Shown: one piece after another, positions 39,880 to 53,085 of the stretch
Layout of the letters: the number at the start of each line of letters is the position of its first letter
Numbering within the stretch: position 1 is the first letter of the stretch
NCBI RefSeq assembly: GCF_008831285.2
Contig: NC_045138.2
Coordinates: 25,205,934-25,269,933, forward strand
Source of the DNA: Nymphaea colorata
Taxonomy: Eukaryota; Streptophyta; Magnoliopsida; Nymphaeales; Nymphaeaceae
DNA length: 64,000 nucleotides
Direction: 5' to 3'
Translations under genes and position numbers: made by a program
Notes under the pieces: model-generated
Told to the model about the DNA's origin: nothing
Seen by the model: the letters and a program-made list of their open reading frames with translations, nothing else
The model's database searches: none

Positions 39880-40142
39880 GATGGAGCGTCGACGACCAGA
39901 GACAGGTCCACTCACTCCCCCACCTACTTCCTCTACCGCTCCCGATCTGCCTCCCCGATCCTCATATGACATAGCTCATACAAACTGCCCATCAATTGTT
40001 CGCAAAAGTTTTACTCAAGAAGGCTAAAAGGAAGAAGCAACACACTCCCCATCTCTTTTCTGTCACTTGCTAGGATTGTTGGGCAGATGCCTGTTTTTCC
40101 GATCTTCGATTGATTTTACCATGATCATTATTGAGGCGTGAA
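39880..40142 (+). promoter_or_regulatory. ADT: Probable 5' leader of the arogenate dehydratase gene
   Basis: CT-rich stretch CTCACTCCCCCACCTACTTC and following sequence typical of a plant 5' untranslated region; no clear TATA box. Confidence 0.35.
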
Positions 40143-43100
40143 ATGGCTCTGGAAGCACTCAACGTGCTTGGGTTTCAGCACTGCGTCCGGCTGGAGAGGT
40201 GGAATTTGGAGCGTAAGCGTTGTGGGTATGGCCTGCGGCTTACTAGTAAAAGGTGGGAGAAACAGGTCTCTACTGACGGTGAGTGGTGCCTGTGCGCTTG
40301 CCAGGCCACTCTGCACAATGACGGGGATGCGGCATCCTTGGTGGGCCTACGGCCGGTTGACGGTGAACCAAAGAAGGAGTTGATCCCTTTGCCAAGTATG
40401 GCTGCCTGCTCCAACTTCATCTTTCCTGGTTTGCATTTGTTTAGTTTCCATGAGTTAGTAGGTGCCAAATGACGTCTCTTATTTCCTCTTGCTTTGGCTT
40501 TCTTCAGTTTAGCCCCTGTGGTTGTTTCACTCCCTTCATCCTTTACGTGTGACCTGGTTTCATGAATTTTGGGAGTCCAAGAGCATTTTTTTGTTTCCTC
40601 TTCATTTTGGTTTTCTTGAGTTTAATATCAGTACACTTGAATCTTAGTCCCTATTTCGTTGAAAGGTAGGCCGAAAATTTTTTAGTAGATATTATGATCG
40701 TGCCATTTGAAAGTGTTTGTTTCTAACGGCGATGGCAAATGAATTATACATCTACGTGACTTGTACCTGAAAAATAGAAGATTGTGGCCTCCGCGCTTTT
40801 GTGCTTGTTCCTGAATCATGGGCATTGGAGAATTTGGAGGAGCCTTTTCTTGCAAATATCTTGATGCTCAAGGAGAGCCACTATCGTCCCCGATTATGCA
40901 GCCTTCAGCTTCAATTGCATTAATCTGCCTCATAGATTGGCTAATGAAAGAACAGTAAAAATAACACAAATGTGTTTCTTTTTGCTATGTCAAGGCAGAT
41001 TGCTTTGCTTCTTGTTGTGGGCCTTTGGTTGCTTTGGATAGATCCACTGTTTCGGGCTTCCACTTGAGACTCTTACTAGGAGTACCCAGAATAAGCCGAT
41101 GAGCTCTATTATCTAAAAGCTATACTGGTGGAGTCTTGTACAGCCATATGTTAACTGATCCTCGCTGCTGCTCTGTAGTCAATTATTGCAACCAGATATT
41201 GCATATGTTGCAATTACGGATTAACTTTATTTTCATATAGGGCCATTATCTGTTACGGATACTGCTGGTTCTCCTAGTTATGGTTCTCAAGTTCGTGTTG
41301 CGTATCAGGTCAGTTGGTTTCTCTGCTAACAAATTTAGCATTTAGTTAAAGTCGTATGTCTTATTCTAATCTTGGTTCATGAAAAAACGATCTTTCTAGG
41401 GTGTACCAGGTGCATACAGTGAGGAGGCTGCCCTTAAAGCATATCCTCAATGTGAAGCTGTTCCTTGTGAAGAATTTGAAGCAGCCTTCAAGGTTTCAGT
41501 TGATGATTACTTTAAAAAAAATTACCTGGTTAATGGAGTTAATCTGTGAGTTCATTGACTGACCTGCAGGCAGTTGAATTATGGCTTGTGGATAAAGCTG
41601 TTCTGCCCATTGAAAATTCAGTAGGTGGGAGTATTCACAGAAATTATGACTTGCTACTTCGTCATAGGTTGCATATTGTTGGTGAGGTGCAGATGGCTGT
41701 CAATCACTGTCTTTTAGTACTACCAGGTGTTGCTAAGGAGGAGTTAAAACGCGTATTGAGTCATCCCCAGGTCTTGTTCTGCAGATATTTGCACTCTTCT
41801 TGCTAAAAAAAAGGCTACAGTCACTCTAAGTGGCTTTTCATATGCATTTCTTAATAAAATTTATTCATTTCAGGCCCTTTCTCAGTGTGAGCTGGCACTA
41901 GGTAAACTGGGAGTTATTCGTGAGAATATTGATGATACTGCTGGTGCGGCTCAGGTTAATAGCCTTTGATAGTTTTCTAGCAAGTTCTAGTCATGTACTT
42001 CTATTTGATATATTTTTTATGTTTAGAGTTTATTTGTTTAATTCAAAGTTTTCATGGTCAGATTATAGCTGCTAAGAGAGTCAGAAATACAGGAGCAATT
42101 GCAAGTGCACGAGCTGCACAAATATATGGACTTGACATTCTTGCAGAAAATATACAGGCAAGTTTTTGCATTATATTCACGTCTCCTTTGCTATCTTTCT
42201 TTTGTTCTTTTTTGCTTCTGCTAGTTAATTTGCAAAATTTCGTTTTCTTTTTTGATAACGTGGGTATACATTTATTTGCTGTTAGTATCAGCAAAAATAG
42301 TGTAAAATTTTCAGCCTGAAATGTCTTGCCAATGTCTTTGCAGGATGATTTGGATAACATTACTCGGTTTCTAATACTTGCTCGTGAACCTATAATCCCT
42401 AGAACGGATAGGACTTTCAAGGTAAATGTGTTTTTTATATCCGTTCACCAACCCTTCATTATTTTCTAGTTTCTGATGCTTCTGTTTGTTCCATTCTAGA
42501 CAAGTATCGTATTTACTTTAGAAGAAGGTCCAGGTGTTCTTTTCAAGGCATTGGCTGTCTTTGCTTTAAGGGATATTAATCTGACAAAGGTACTAAGGTA
42601 GTTTGGAGCAGCTATTTGTTTACCTGTCAACTTAGGTTAAGTGATTTGGTGTTTTCTTTACCTAGATAGAGAGCAGACCTCAGCGAAAACGACCCTTGAG
42701 GATTGTTGATGACTCTAACAATGGAAGTGCTAAGTGAGTGGTGCCTTTCTTCCTTATGTAGAACTAGGCCAAACTCTTATGTTCTTTGTGGCAAGCACTT
42801 TAGTTCACAATGCTTATTTGTGGAATCATTACCAAAGTATCAACAACATCTGCCGATATAAGTTAAAATTTGTATTATAAGTTAATTAGAATGCTCTAAT
42901 TTGGTGCAGATACTTTGACTATCTTTTCTACATTGATTTTGAAGCATCTATGGCAGAGACTCGTGCTCAAAATGCCTTAGGGCATCTTCAGGTAATTGTA
43001 TTATGCAATCACTCTAGTTCAAATCGTACAAGCATATTCACTTGTATTTCTAAGATGTGGTTGCTGAAGTAGGCACTAAGTGATCATTTGGCTTATGCAT

Positions 43101-44771
43101 AAAAATATCCATCTTTCTCAAGTATTCGTTATTAACTAACAAAACATGTAAAGGTTAGATGCAAATGAATCTCTGTCAGACCATTCTAGCGCCTAAACGC
43201 AGCACTGAAAGAGAAAAGGAATTACTAGATGATAGTGACTTTACCAGCTTTTGAGCTTCAGGTATAGTCCCAGCTTGCATTTTTTGGGAAAAGAAAAGAT
43301 GATCATGAGCTGCAATCCTGTCAAGAGTGAAATCCAGTGACTACATTGAGATTGATTTCCTAGAGCTGAAACGTCACCATCCATGTGATCTGTTGAAAAT
43401 GGTCCATCCTCTCTGACCAAGTTCTTAACGGCAGAATATAGCCAAAACAAATTTCCAACCACAGGCTGTAGGCATTTGCTTTTTTCCTTTGGTCACATAG
43501 AGAATATGCAGTTGACAACAGGACAGGCGATAAACAAAGGACATAGTGTTGATTGTGACTATATCAACACTGGTTCATTCTGTTGGTGAATAGCGTGTCT
43601 ATCATCTCATGTCAACACAGGATGTACATGCTAACTGTTGTATCCACATATATTATTGTAAAATCATGCATAAATCATATTTGTTTAGCCTTTATAACAG
43701 TCTATGCTTAAGTGTTATTCAAGTACAAGCCCCCTTCATTCAAAAATATAATGATTTTGAGGTTTGTTGCATTATCTGTGGTTTTTACTGAACTTTATGG
43801 ATATTCTATGTAATGTATTTCTGTTGAAGTCATCATGTTGGCATATTGTAGATAAACTTGATATTTAGGCCCAACCGGTTGAATCTCAAATTTGTAATGC
43901 TATTAGTTTCCAGATCATTTCCCCCAGCTGCAACTAGTAGTTTCTCGTGATTTAATTATAACTGTAGCAATACTTTTGAGATATGAAAAAGGCTGCCACC
44001 AGTTACAGTCTTCCATGACATCCCATTCCAAGGTTTAACGAAACCTAGTGGTCATATTCAAGCCTTCACTTTGAGCTTGATCTGGAATTTGAGAACAGTA
44101 TTGGACATTTTCATTGCATTTAAAGTCTAAACATCAGTGGCATGTCAGCTTGTAGGATTTTGTAAGGGTATGCTCGAACTTTTGCCCATATCTGCCAGTC
44201 AAGTCATCAATGAACCTAGTTTAGCTCTGAAAAGTGCATAATTCATACTTTTCACATACCTTTTGACATGTACAGTCTGAATGCAACACATCATGACGGA
44301 TATAAGTTCGAGTATCTTGACATTAACAATCTGGCATCAGGTTCAATCTGTTTCATTTTCTTGTAGATTTGGTGGGAGACATGCGTCTATTGCCTGAGAC
44401 AGCTAGTAAATACTTATTGCTGCATTCCTTCATGCATTTGTGTCAACAACAAATCCGTTTATAGGTTGAACTCTCAAAGTGGTTTGAAAATTCACGTCCG
44501 ACTGGAACATGACATCTACTTAACAGTGCTATCAGTTCAAACATTGCCAGTTGGTTATTATTTTCTACATATATTGCATGACCACTTGAAGCAAAATCAC
44601 AATTGCTCTGCACATTCAGATTCTCTCAAAAAACTATTTGCTTCTGCGTCCTTATGTCTCCGCCGTCATATTTTGTTAGATTTCTTTAGCACTCACTGAG
44701 ACCACTTTGTATAGGAATTTGCTACCTTTCTGAGGGTTCTTGGATCGTATCCAATGGATATGCATATGTGA
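40143..44771 (+). CDS. ADT: Arogenate/prephenate dehydratase, plastid
   Basis: Eleven exons: 40143-40395, 41241-41308, 41400-41492, 41570-41770, 41874-41954, 42062-42157, 42344-42421, 42500-42589, 42666-42733, 42910-42991, 44715-44771; joined frame 388 residues. The enzyme makes phenylalanine from arogenate (or phenylpyruvate from prephenate) by decarboxylation and dehydration. Residues 1 to about 95 fit a plastid transit peptide. The catalytic domain starts at [15 protein letters not shown] and includes VLPIENS (149-155) and the family's catalytic TRF triad (271-273). The ACT regulatory domain carries GPGVLFKAL (300-308) and ESRP (322-325), the phenylalanine-binding motifs for feedback inhibition. 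Intron 6 begins GC, not GT (42158); intron 10 is 1.7 kb. The last exon codes only 18 residues, ending SYPMDMHM. Confidence 0.95.
42158..42159 (+). other. ADT: Non-canonical GC splice donor, ADT intron 6
   Basis: The exon ends ATACAG and the intron starts GCAAGT; the acceptor at 42342-42343 is a normal CAG. No GT nearby preserves the frame, and AG|GCAAGT is the usual context of GC...AG introns. Confidence 0.85.
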
Positions 44772-44779
44772 GCGCTACT

Positions 44780-44938
44780 TCCATCAGGCAGCTGATGTCC
44801 TTTGTTGTTATTTGGAGTCTTCGATACAAGAGATCTATACGCCGTTTTTTCTTCTTGTTTATTGGTGGTAGGAAGGATGCAACATGAATTTTGCCCTTCA
44901 AAGACGATGCAAACTGGAGGCTGGTGAAGTTCATCAAA

Positions 44939-44991
<53 letters not shown>

Positions 44992-45219
44992 TTATTATTT
45001 TGTTGACATGAACATAAACCCATCATTGCCGCAGTTTCCTTCCATAGAAGAACATATTATCTCGGTTGTAATGCAGACTACTTGATGATGTTGCCCTTGT
45101 GAAATTGTGTCGAGCGACTAGCGGCAGACCACTGTCTCCACAAAATATCTTATTGCCTTCAATTAGATGGTATTAATATTAAAAAAAAATCCTCGTTATG
45201 GTCTACACTAATCTTCGCC

Positions 45220-45260
<41 letters not shown>

Positions 45261-45950
45261 AGGGTGATGAAAATTTTTATCGGCGAAAAGACACATCACA
45301 GCGATGATGACAGCGAGGGGATTTTGGTTGTCCATAAAATACACGAAGAATGGATTTAAACTCACCAAAGTCCTTCGTCTATGACATCGAACTCCAAACA
45401 ATTTTTGCTTCCTTGTAGATAACCCGATGGTATATAAAATCAAGAATCTGATTATCTTTAATGTAATTTAAAAAATAAAAGTGAAGCCTGAATGAATGGG
45501 GTGATAAATCAAAATTTATGGCAATAAGACATAAACGTATCTCCTCAGTCTCTCTCATTCTTATCTACAACAATTCAAATTCAAAATCTTACGTTGCAGA
45601 ACAAAAAAACATCTAGGTTTTAGCTTTACTGCACCTCAGATCTGCGGGCTCGAACCACGATTAATTATCCAGGACGTGTTTTCATATGAATAGGGGAGTG
45701 CGCACATGCAAACACGCACATGACGCACACACATGCAGCCGCGATGAACTTATCGTTTGCCCTTGGAATCAACAGAACACGCTTATTCATAGCAAAAGGA
45801 TACCAAACGTAGCATACAGAACACAAACTCCGGTACCAGCAAAAGCGCGTGCACACATGCACGTAATGATACTAAAGATGGACAACCATACTTTTAGACA
45901 GGATTTACTCTTAGGCCAACATCTAGATCTAGAAATAGGCAGACCAGCAA
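44780..45950. other. Intergenic between convergent ADT and glyoxalase I genes
   Basis: Contains two long CT microsatellites (44939-44991 and 45224-45258), a short purine/pyrimidine patch and the two 3' untranslated regions. Confidence 0.6.
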
Positions 45951-45956
45951 TACTAA

Positions 45957-48900
45957 TCACTCTCCCTTAGGAAGCTCCTTCAGGAAATCAGCATGATCCA
46001 CGAAAACCTACAACACAGTTGTGGAAACACTTGTGAGGTATCATAGACAGTGCCCGACATTTGATTCCTGTTTTTGATATATTAAACGCACATACAAGAG
46101 AGAGACAGAGAGAGAGAGAGAAGAAAACACACATACAAGAGAAGAATAGGTCCACATCAAAAGCTGACAACTTCAAATTAGTGATTAACTGCCGGATCTC
46201 TATGTAACAAATTTATTTGCAAGTGAAATGATAATCACAAAATAATTGAGATGGGCCGGAACATAAGAAGGAAAATTAACCACCTTTTGACACTAAATGC
46301 TTAACAGATATAGCATGCAAAAATAATAAATGCAACTCCAAGGCCCGTACACATTGTTAGTAACTATTACATTTTACATTTTTATATGTTGATGAAATCA
46401 TTATTCGGCGAAGATCAGGTTCACTAACAATTGAAAGAATATAAAGAATGATACTATATGGACATGCAAGAATGTGAAACTGGTCTTGGTGCTGAAATTA
46501 ATGGAAAATGAGGTAAAAGTGGCGCAAAAAAATACACCTCAGGAGGAAAGATTGACATTTTATAGCATACTGTAATAACAGAAGTACATTACATCTGGAT
46601 TTCATTAATACTAAAGTCTGAACATTTTTCAAATAGAGAGACATATGTGAGAAAATTGTTCTGAAGACCTTGAAGTGAAATCGTGTAAGTGGTTCCCATT
46701 TGAGAATTTAACTTTTTCTTAAAAGCCTGTTGTACATGCTTAAACATGATTTTCATTCTGATATCTATGATAGTTATTCAGGGGTCAATCTCAATAACTC
46801 TTGCTCTAATTTTAGATAAAGCAACCTTGTATGTAGGATCCTTGTTAGTTTAAGCCTTGCACGCAGTATACAATTGCACACAAGTTGCTGCCCCACCATT
46901 CTGTGCTGCCAAGTAGAAAATTCGTTATTACTCTCATAATCACCTTCACAATTCTACTTCGCTCTCCCATTGTCCTAAAATTTCCCTTTTCTGTTTGTGG
47001 ATATTGCAGATAGAGTTGGAGGTTTTTGACAAACCACCCATTACTTTCAAGTCATGTCATGACAAGAGAATAGGCAGAGAACAGAATGCAATGGTTTTCC
47101 TGGAAACATCATTTTGCTGTTCCACAGCCATGATATAGCAGCAGCACGTTGTACACTTGATAAAGTGTTTTCAGGTCATGTTCATGGGGAGCTCCATAAG
47201 TGAATAGTAGCCTATACGTTACCATAGAACAATTTAGGATTGTAAACATAAAAAGGATGAGCACTGTTCAGGGAGGCTTGAATATGCAAAAGTTAAAACG
47301 TACCACTTTCCAACCATCAGGATCAAGGAAAGAGGTGATTTTCGTATTGATTCCTGGAATAGGACCTGGCTCGCGAGTTATTTTACCACCTAGCTCTTGT
47401 GTAACCCGACGAACAACCTCAGCGCTTTTATAAACATCTTCAGTACTGAGAGCAACCTATATCAAATGATGAAAACCAAAGAATTAGACACTTTTATTTG
47501 CATCCAGAAGATGAACAACCATGAAACAATGAGCTATGGATCATATTCTGACCTGTGCATATGCATTGCCTTTGGTGTATTCAGTCACACCATAATTGTA
47601 TGTCAGCTCCAGGACTGTTGTTTTTTCTTCTTCATCATAACCAAGCATAGCTATAGAATACTGATTTTCAAATAAAGAACAGTTAATCATGGAACCTCAT
47701 ACACAGATTGCAAGGAAATTCAGCCAACATAAAAAGAAGATCAACATCAAACATGGGATTAATAAATTTACCTTGTACTCAGGCCTGTCAACTGTCTTCA
47801 CCACCCTCATTCCGCATGCCTGCATATCCATAGCAGCAATTAGCACTGCCTGTAATTTTGACAGCCCAACTGAAGTACTTTTAACACATAGATAAGCTCT
47901 AAAAGGTAACAAAATTAGGTTTCATAGATCAAAGCTCACACATCTTCATGTTTATTGTATGTCTGTGTGCATGTATCTGTGGCTGTGTGTGTTTGTGTTA
48001 CTGTGCTTAATCTTTTGCCTTATTGTTTGGAAGGATATGTCAGGTAGGCACGGGGTTCAGCATTTTCTGAAAACACGGGTCATTAATGCAGCAAGGGTAT
48101 AAAAGCTATCCAGAAATAACAAAATCAACAATCGACAAGCTATTATTCTACGAACACTTCAACGGAAAAAGAAAGAAATCCATTGTTGCACCCAAGTTGT
48201 GTCGAACCAGATGCAGCAACTTGGCAGGTCCATGTGACTTAGATTGAAGGTTTAAGGCCCCTTGTACACAAAGATACCATGCCTAATCACATGAAACTAA
48301 CTATTTTCAGTTGAAAAAGACATTAGGGTCAGTTTTCCATATTTGCCATAGAATCTCCTTCATAGTTTGTTTTGTCCATAAGATGCCCTTTAGCTAGATA
48401 CATCACTGGGGCAAATATTAATAGGTACCCCATAAGTCCAATCCAAAAGTAGGTTAAGCATCTGTTTCCATACTTGTAGAATACATGATGTTTCATGCAA
48501 TGTCGTATCACAAAGTATTCTCCACATAGCGTGCTACAGTGCATGGTCAAACTTTCACTAGATGAAAAGAATACTGTATATCTAAGATGCTTGAAGCCAA
48601 ATCTGTTAGTTGGATTCTGTACTATGATAATCTGCATCATTATATTGAAATATATGTAGTTGTTGATCCCATAGCTTCCCAGGATGAGAAAGTTACCTCA
48701 GAAATTGGTCAAAGGAGATTTGGTATTCTACAAGTGAGAAAACAACAATGCAGATAACAGGACACTATGCATGTTAGCAGGACCAACATTTACAAAAAAG
48801 TTGAGATTTCAGAACACAAGCTTCAGAAGACGTTCTTCTACCTTTTCATAGAACTTGATAGATCGTTCTAGATCTCCCACACGGAGCATAACTTGACATA

Positions 48901-49713
48901 ATGGCTCAGGTGTGGGACCCCTTTGGATGAGCTCGAAGACATACCCATCAGGATCCTCCACGAATGCTATTACCGTTGTGCCTCCTTTAACAGGACCTGG
49001 CTCACGTTTTATCTTCCCGCCCTTTGCCCGGATGTCTTCAACCATTTTGTATACCTAGGAACACGTGTGACTTCATCATAAGAAATAGTGAGCTCACAAC
49101 ATATTATCAACTGTAACATGTTTTACTTCCTAACATGGTACCTACATCTTCAGTTGCAATTGCAAAATGCCCAAAGCCAGTGCCGATATCATACTTATCA
49201 ACTCCATAATCTACCAATAAGAGTAAAATATGAGAAGCTCAGGAGTTATCCAGGAAATGGTTCCATCACGCATGAAAGAAATGGATCAGAAAATAGATAA
49301 GTACAATAATAAGACATAAGCATAAACAATATAGACCATATTTAAGTTCCAAGGAAGCATGTACATACTATAAGTCAACTCCACAACAAAGCTTGATTCT
49401 TCAGGCCCAAAACCAAGAAAAGCATTTGAGTACTTTTCTTCTGGAACGTCTCTTTTCCTTAATAGCTTCATTCCAAAGCATTCGGTATAGAATCTGCCCA
49501 TGCACTTCTTAGGTTAGATCTGAGCACAAGATTCACTTACAAAGTTTAATTCAAGATAAAAAAAATCAATTTCCAAATGAGAACACACTTTATGGTTCTC
49601 TCCAAGTCTCCAACACGATAAACAGCATGTAAGAAGCGGCGTTTGTCTTTCTGGGGCCATTCCAGTAGATCGTCAGTAGGAACAGCCTTTTCAGCTTCAT
49701 GTTCAGATGCCAT
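45957..49713 (-). CDS. GLX1: Glyoxalase I (lactoylglutathione lyase), two-domain
   Basis: Eight exons on the minus strand: 49713-49589, 49493-49369, 49210-49146, 49054-48842, 47819-47772, 47660-47553, 47456-47304, 46007-45957; joined frame 295 residues. It isomerises the hemithioacetal of methylglyoxal and glutathione to S-lactoylglutathione, the first step of methylglyoxal detoxification. Two glyoxalase domains, about 25-150 and 155-290. Domain 1 has the full metal-ligand set His29, Glu80, His98, Glu146 with the spacing (51, 18, 48) of bacterial nickel-type enzymes. In domain 2 the matching positions are Gln159, Glu210, Gln228, and the last Glu is replaced within VVFVD, so only one site is probably active. 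No transit peptide is apparent (MASEHEAEK start), suggesting the cytosol. The end is [12 protein letters not shown]. Confidence 0.95.
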
Positions 49714-51395
49714 TATTTCCAGCAATGTCTAACCTGTCATTAGCAAAATCTCTAAAAATATAAGTATAAATGAAGCGATAAGTTATGTAAGTTTTTCCTT
49801 TTTCTTTGTTTACATAATAATCAGAACAAAGAAAATAACTTCTTTGATAACAAATAAAGGGTATTTGAACTAGAATGCTATAAATGCCATAAACCCATGT
49901 CCTTTCGCACCTTTTCATCTAATACAGACTAATTCTGGATTTTGATGCAATTGTGGGCACCCCATATCATGATTTTAATTGCTGCCAAGAAACCTCAAAG
50001 TTATTCAACCTAACAGCCATAGGATTGGCTGAGGCCTAAGTTAGAGACTGAAATGCCCCAAAGGAAAAGAAACCAATGCAATCAGGCAATGAATATCATT
50101 GCCAAAAAAAGTACAACTCTAAACAGTATCCTGTAACATGTAAGTCAGACATAGTCAAGCTCTGCATGTATTTTCCAGACTCTTAGCTACAGTAACTGAA
50201 CTAACTTGAGGAACGACCATACAAATTTTAAAACAACTACACACAAAGACAACTTCAGTTCATAATCCTCAAAGAATTTATGAACGAAAGAAGTCAAGTT
50301 ACCTGATACGCATAACAAAGGTTCAACTGACATATCAAAACACTTCCGCTACCTAACAGTCCATTCTTGGGATAGGTGATGGACGGTAAAATTAAATACA
50401 ATCACTAAGTGACGTCGGCAGGATTAAACATATCCCGGCTGCTATATATCGGTACGACAGTGAGGTTATTGTGATCATCAGAGAAGAAAACAAGGAGGAT
50501 ATGCGTTCTAAATAAACTGAACTTCAACAATCAAGCATGCAAAGAGAGAGGTTGTTTAACGGGTTGACAGGCATCACTCTTTTTGGGTGTATTGGATGAA
50601 TTCACAAACCTTAACTGCTCCTAACTGAAACAGCGCCATACATTTCCTAACAGTCCAGAACAGATCAACATGCTACGAAGACCACCCAAGCACGAAAGCA
50701 GTACACGTTTCTTTATCACCAAGCAAACGCCAATGTTTTGCACACCGTAAAGATACACAAACAGCACAAAAAGTGCCACCCATTTGTCAATCCAGCTTCT
50801 TCGTGAAAGAATATAAAACGAACCCATCATTCGTGCGAACAACCGAACAACGCCCGCGCGAACACACACAGAGAGCGGAGATGGTATACGGGATTAGCAG
50901 TCATCGTTCTCTCAGGGTACGTCGGAAAAATCACAAACTTCAACTTTTCCAAACAAAGTTCCAAATTCCATCTAGACTTTCTTTCAACGTTGTTTTCCAG
51001 AAATTGAAACAAGCCATACGTCTCTAACAGTTCAGAAAACATCGACATGCTTGGAAGGCCACCCAAATACCAAAGCAGCACGCATTTCTATATCACCAAG
51101 CAAATCCAATATCTTGCAAACCATGAAAACTAGACAGTAGACAACACCAAAACCGTCACTCGTTTGCCAATTCAAAGTCTTTGAACACGCACATAACAAA
51201 GCATATAAAGTGAACCCATCATTCACGAGAACAAGTGACACCAGGAACCCCGAAACGAACTCATCCGAAAAGGAAACCAACTTTCCTACCCAGAAATAGA
51301 AGAATGGGATGTGGGTAGCCTCAGTCTTCCCGTACCTGAGATCGTATGGCCGGAAGAGACGCTGATCAAAATGGTGGCCCTTGAGGTTTTATAAA
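49714..51395 (-). promoter_or_regulatory. GLX1: Probable leader intron and promoter of glyoxalase I
   Basis: On the minus strand an acceptor ...GACAG|GTTAG at 49733 lies 20 bases before the start codon and a donor ...CTCAG|GTACG at 51335 ends a likely non-coding first exon. A TATA-like TTTATAAA is at about 51388-51396. The implied leader intron of 1.6 kb would hold the region 49734-51335, which has no gene of its own. Inferred from splice-like sites only; no transcript evidence. Confidence 0.5.
50605..51250. repeat. Diverged tandem duplication inside the leader intron
   Basis: 50635-50850 and about 51010-51245 share an ordered set of words: CTAACAGT-CAGAA, ACATGCT, GGAAGGCCACCCAA / GAAGACCACCCAA, AAAGCAG-ACACG, TATCACCAAGCAAA, TTGCA, and AACCCATCATTC. 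The copies are clearly related but old. Confidence 0.7.
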
Positions 51396-51399
51396 GGCA

Positions 51400-53080
51400 T
51401 CCCAGCACTCCCTTCCCACCGCCCTGGGGAAGGCAATTATGGAAAGTGCCCTTGATTCCCCTGCGATCGGTGCGATGGTCCTGTCAAACGGTCAAAGCGT
51501 CAGCAACAGCCATCCGCCACTCTTGCCAATCTCAAGTTCACGGCAAAATTTCCGCGACAGAAAATCTCGCGACATTTTGAGAACAGCTTGTTTTCCTCAA
51601 TAAAGAGGGCCATTAAAAATGTCACCCTGCATAAAAGTACACCTGTTCTAAGGTATGCATAGGATTTTCTTCTGTAAAATTTCGACTAGGAATCGAACTT
51701 GAATCACGAGATACTTGTTCTTTGATAGAACCATCCATGAATCACGGCTCTGGTTTCTTCTATTAGTTTCTGCCAAATTTCTAATAAATTATCCTATCTG
51801 TTCTTTTCTTGTGTCGCTAGGAGCAGAGCTTTTGCTCTAGGTAAATTTTTTGCCACTTCTTTAATGTATTTGCCTGTGGTTCACGCCTGGTTCACGGACG
51901 GATGGTAGTGGGTATGCCTTTCCTATTATTCAATCTTCATCATAGGGTCTCTGTCTACCTAAAAGAATCCCCACTTGCGAAGACCATATTATCATGATTC
52001 CCAAAGTACAGAGTCCATGGTCGAGTCAGGAAGGTTCTCTCCGCTGTGCCTTTCACACTTCCTTTTATTGGGCACAATTCGATTGTGTTATGCTAAGAGA
52101 TGCATCTCAGATATAGAACTCTTGACCTCGTTAAGTTCGAGATTGTTAAGTCGACCACTTCGTTAGGTGTATGCGGCTTGATGGCTACATTACGCATAAG
52201 AAGCTTTAAGTAGTCTGAAGCCTGTTTGAAATAAAGAACTACGTAGGGCTCGTGTATTAGTAGAATGGCAGTTGAGTTGCATTTAGAAGAATGAATTTTC
52301 TTTGTTACAACTAATTTGAAGCTTGAAACATTAAATTTTTTAAGCTGGAGAACAGGCATTTATATAGGTTAAGTCCTGTAACTCTTTTTTTTTCTTCCTT
52401 AAACTAAAAGTTCACTGATTGCTTTAGGAACGTCAAAGTAATGAACATCTTAAATTAGAGAAGTTGTGACTTGTGTCCTTATCCGCTAGTCAAACTTACG
52501 CAGGTCTTTCCTACCATTCAAAGGCCTGTAAGGTAGAATGCAGCGAAATGAGCAGAAAGTACAAAACTTCGAAATTTAAAATGTTAACAGCATCCCATGT
52601 TGCACAAGTATTCATTTATGATGACAAGGTTATGAATGACAGTGAGAGAAGAGAATGAATTATGCCCATGTTTGTGGGCATATGCAGAAGGGTATGAACT
52701 GCAACTTGGATCATCTTCATTGGAGGATCCGTTGATATATATCTACTACTGCACCATCACTAGCCACTAGATGCTTCTGCTCTCTCTCGATCTCTCTCAC
52801 ACACACACACACACACACAAACAAAGTAGCTTATCATTTGGCTAATTGATGCAGTTTATCATTGGTTTTTTTCTTATTTGATTTGTAGTCCGAGAGAACC
52901 AAGAGATGGGTATTGTTTCACTTGCACATTTACCATGCTTTGGTCGTTCACAGTGCAAAACTTCCCATTAGTTTGGTCTGTAATGAAGGATGACCTCTTC
53001 GAACTTGGGGAGCTTTGAGCCAGTGCCATTGAAATTGGCTAATTCTTTGAATTGAATTATGGGAAACCATTATCAAAAAG
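51400..53080. other. Intergenic, no gene recognised
   Basis: AT-rich with a CA run at about 52798-52818 next to a CT-rich patch. No gene. Confidence 0.5.
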
Positions 53081-53085
53081 TCCCA

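Larger units (their letters stand above)
34660..39880. other. Gene-poor intergenic region
   Basis: AT-rich. Contains an element-like stretch at 35860-36250 (see separate entry), a TA-rich patch with ACCCGAACC/CCCGATAA words at 36300-36540, a truncated GGGATGT element end at about 37371, and a full element at 38084-38550. No gene recognised. Confidence 0.5.

Noticed and set aside
45660..45970. Possible tRNA from GGGCTCGAACCACG near 45.65 kb
   Set aside because: No acceptor stem, D arm or anticodon arm could be fitted around the T-arm-like words.
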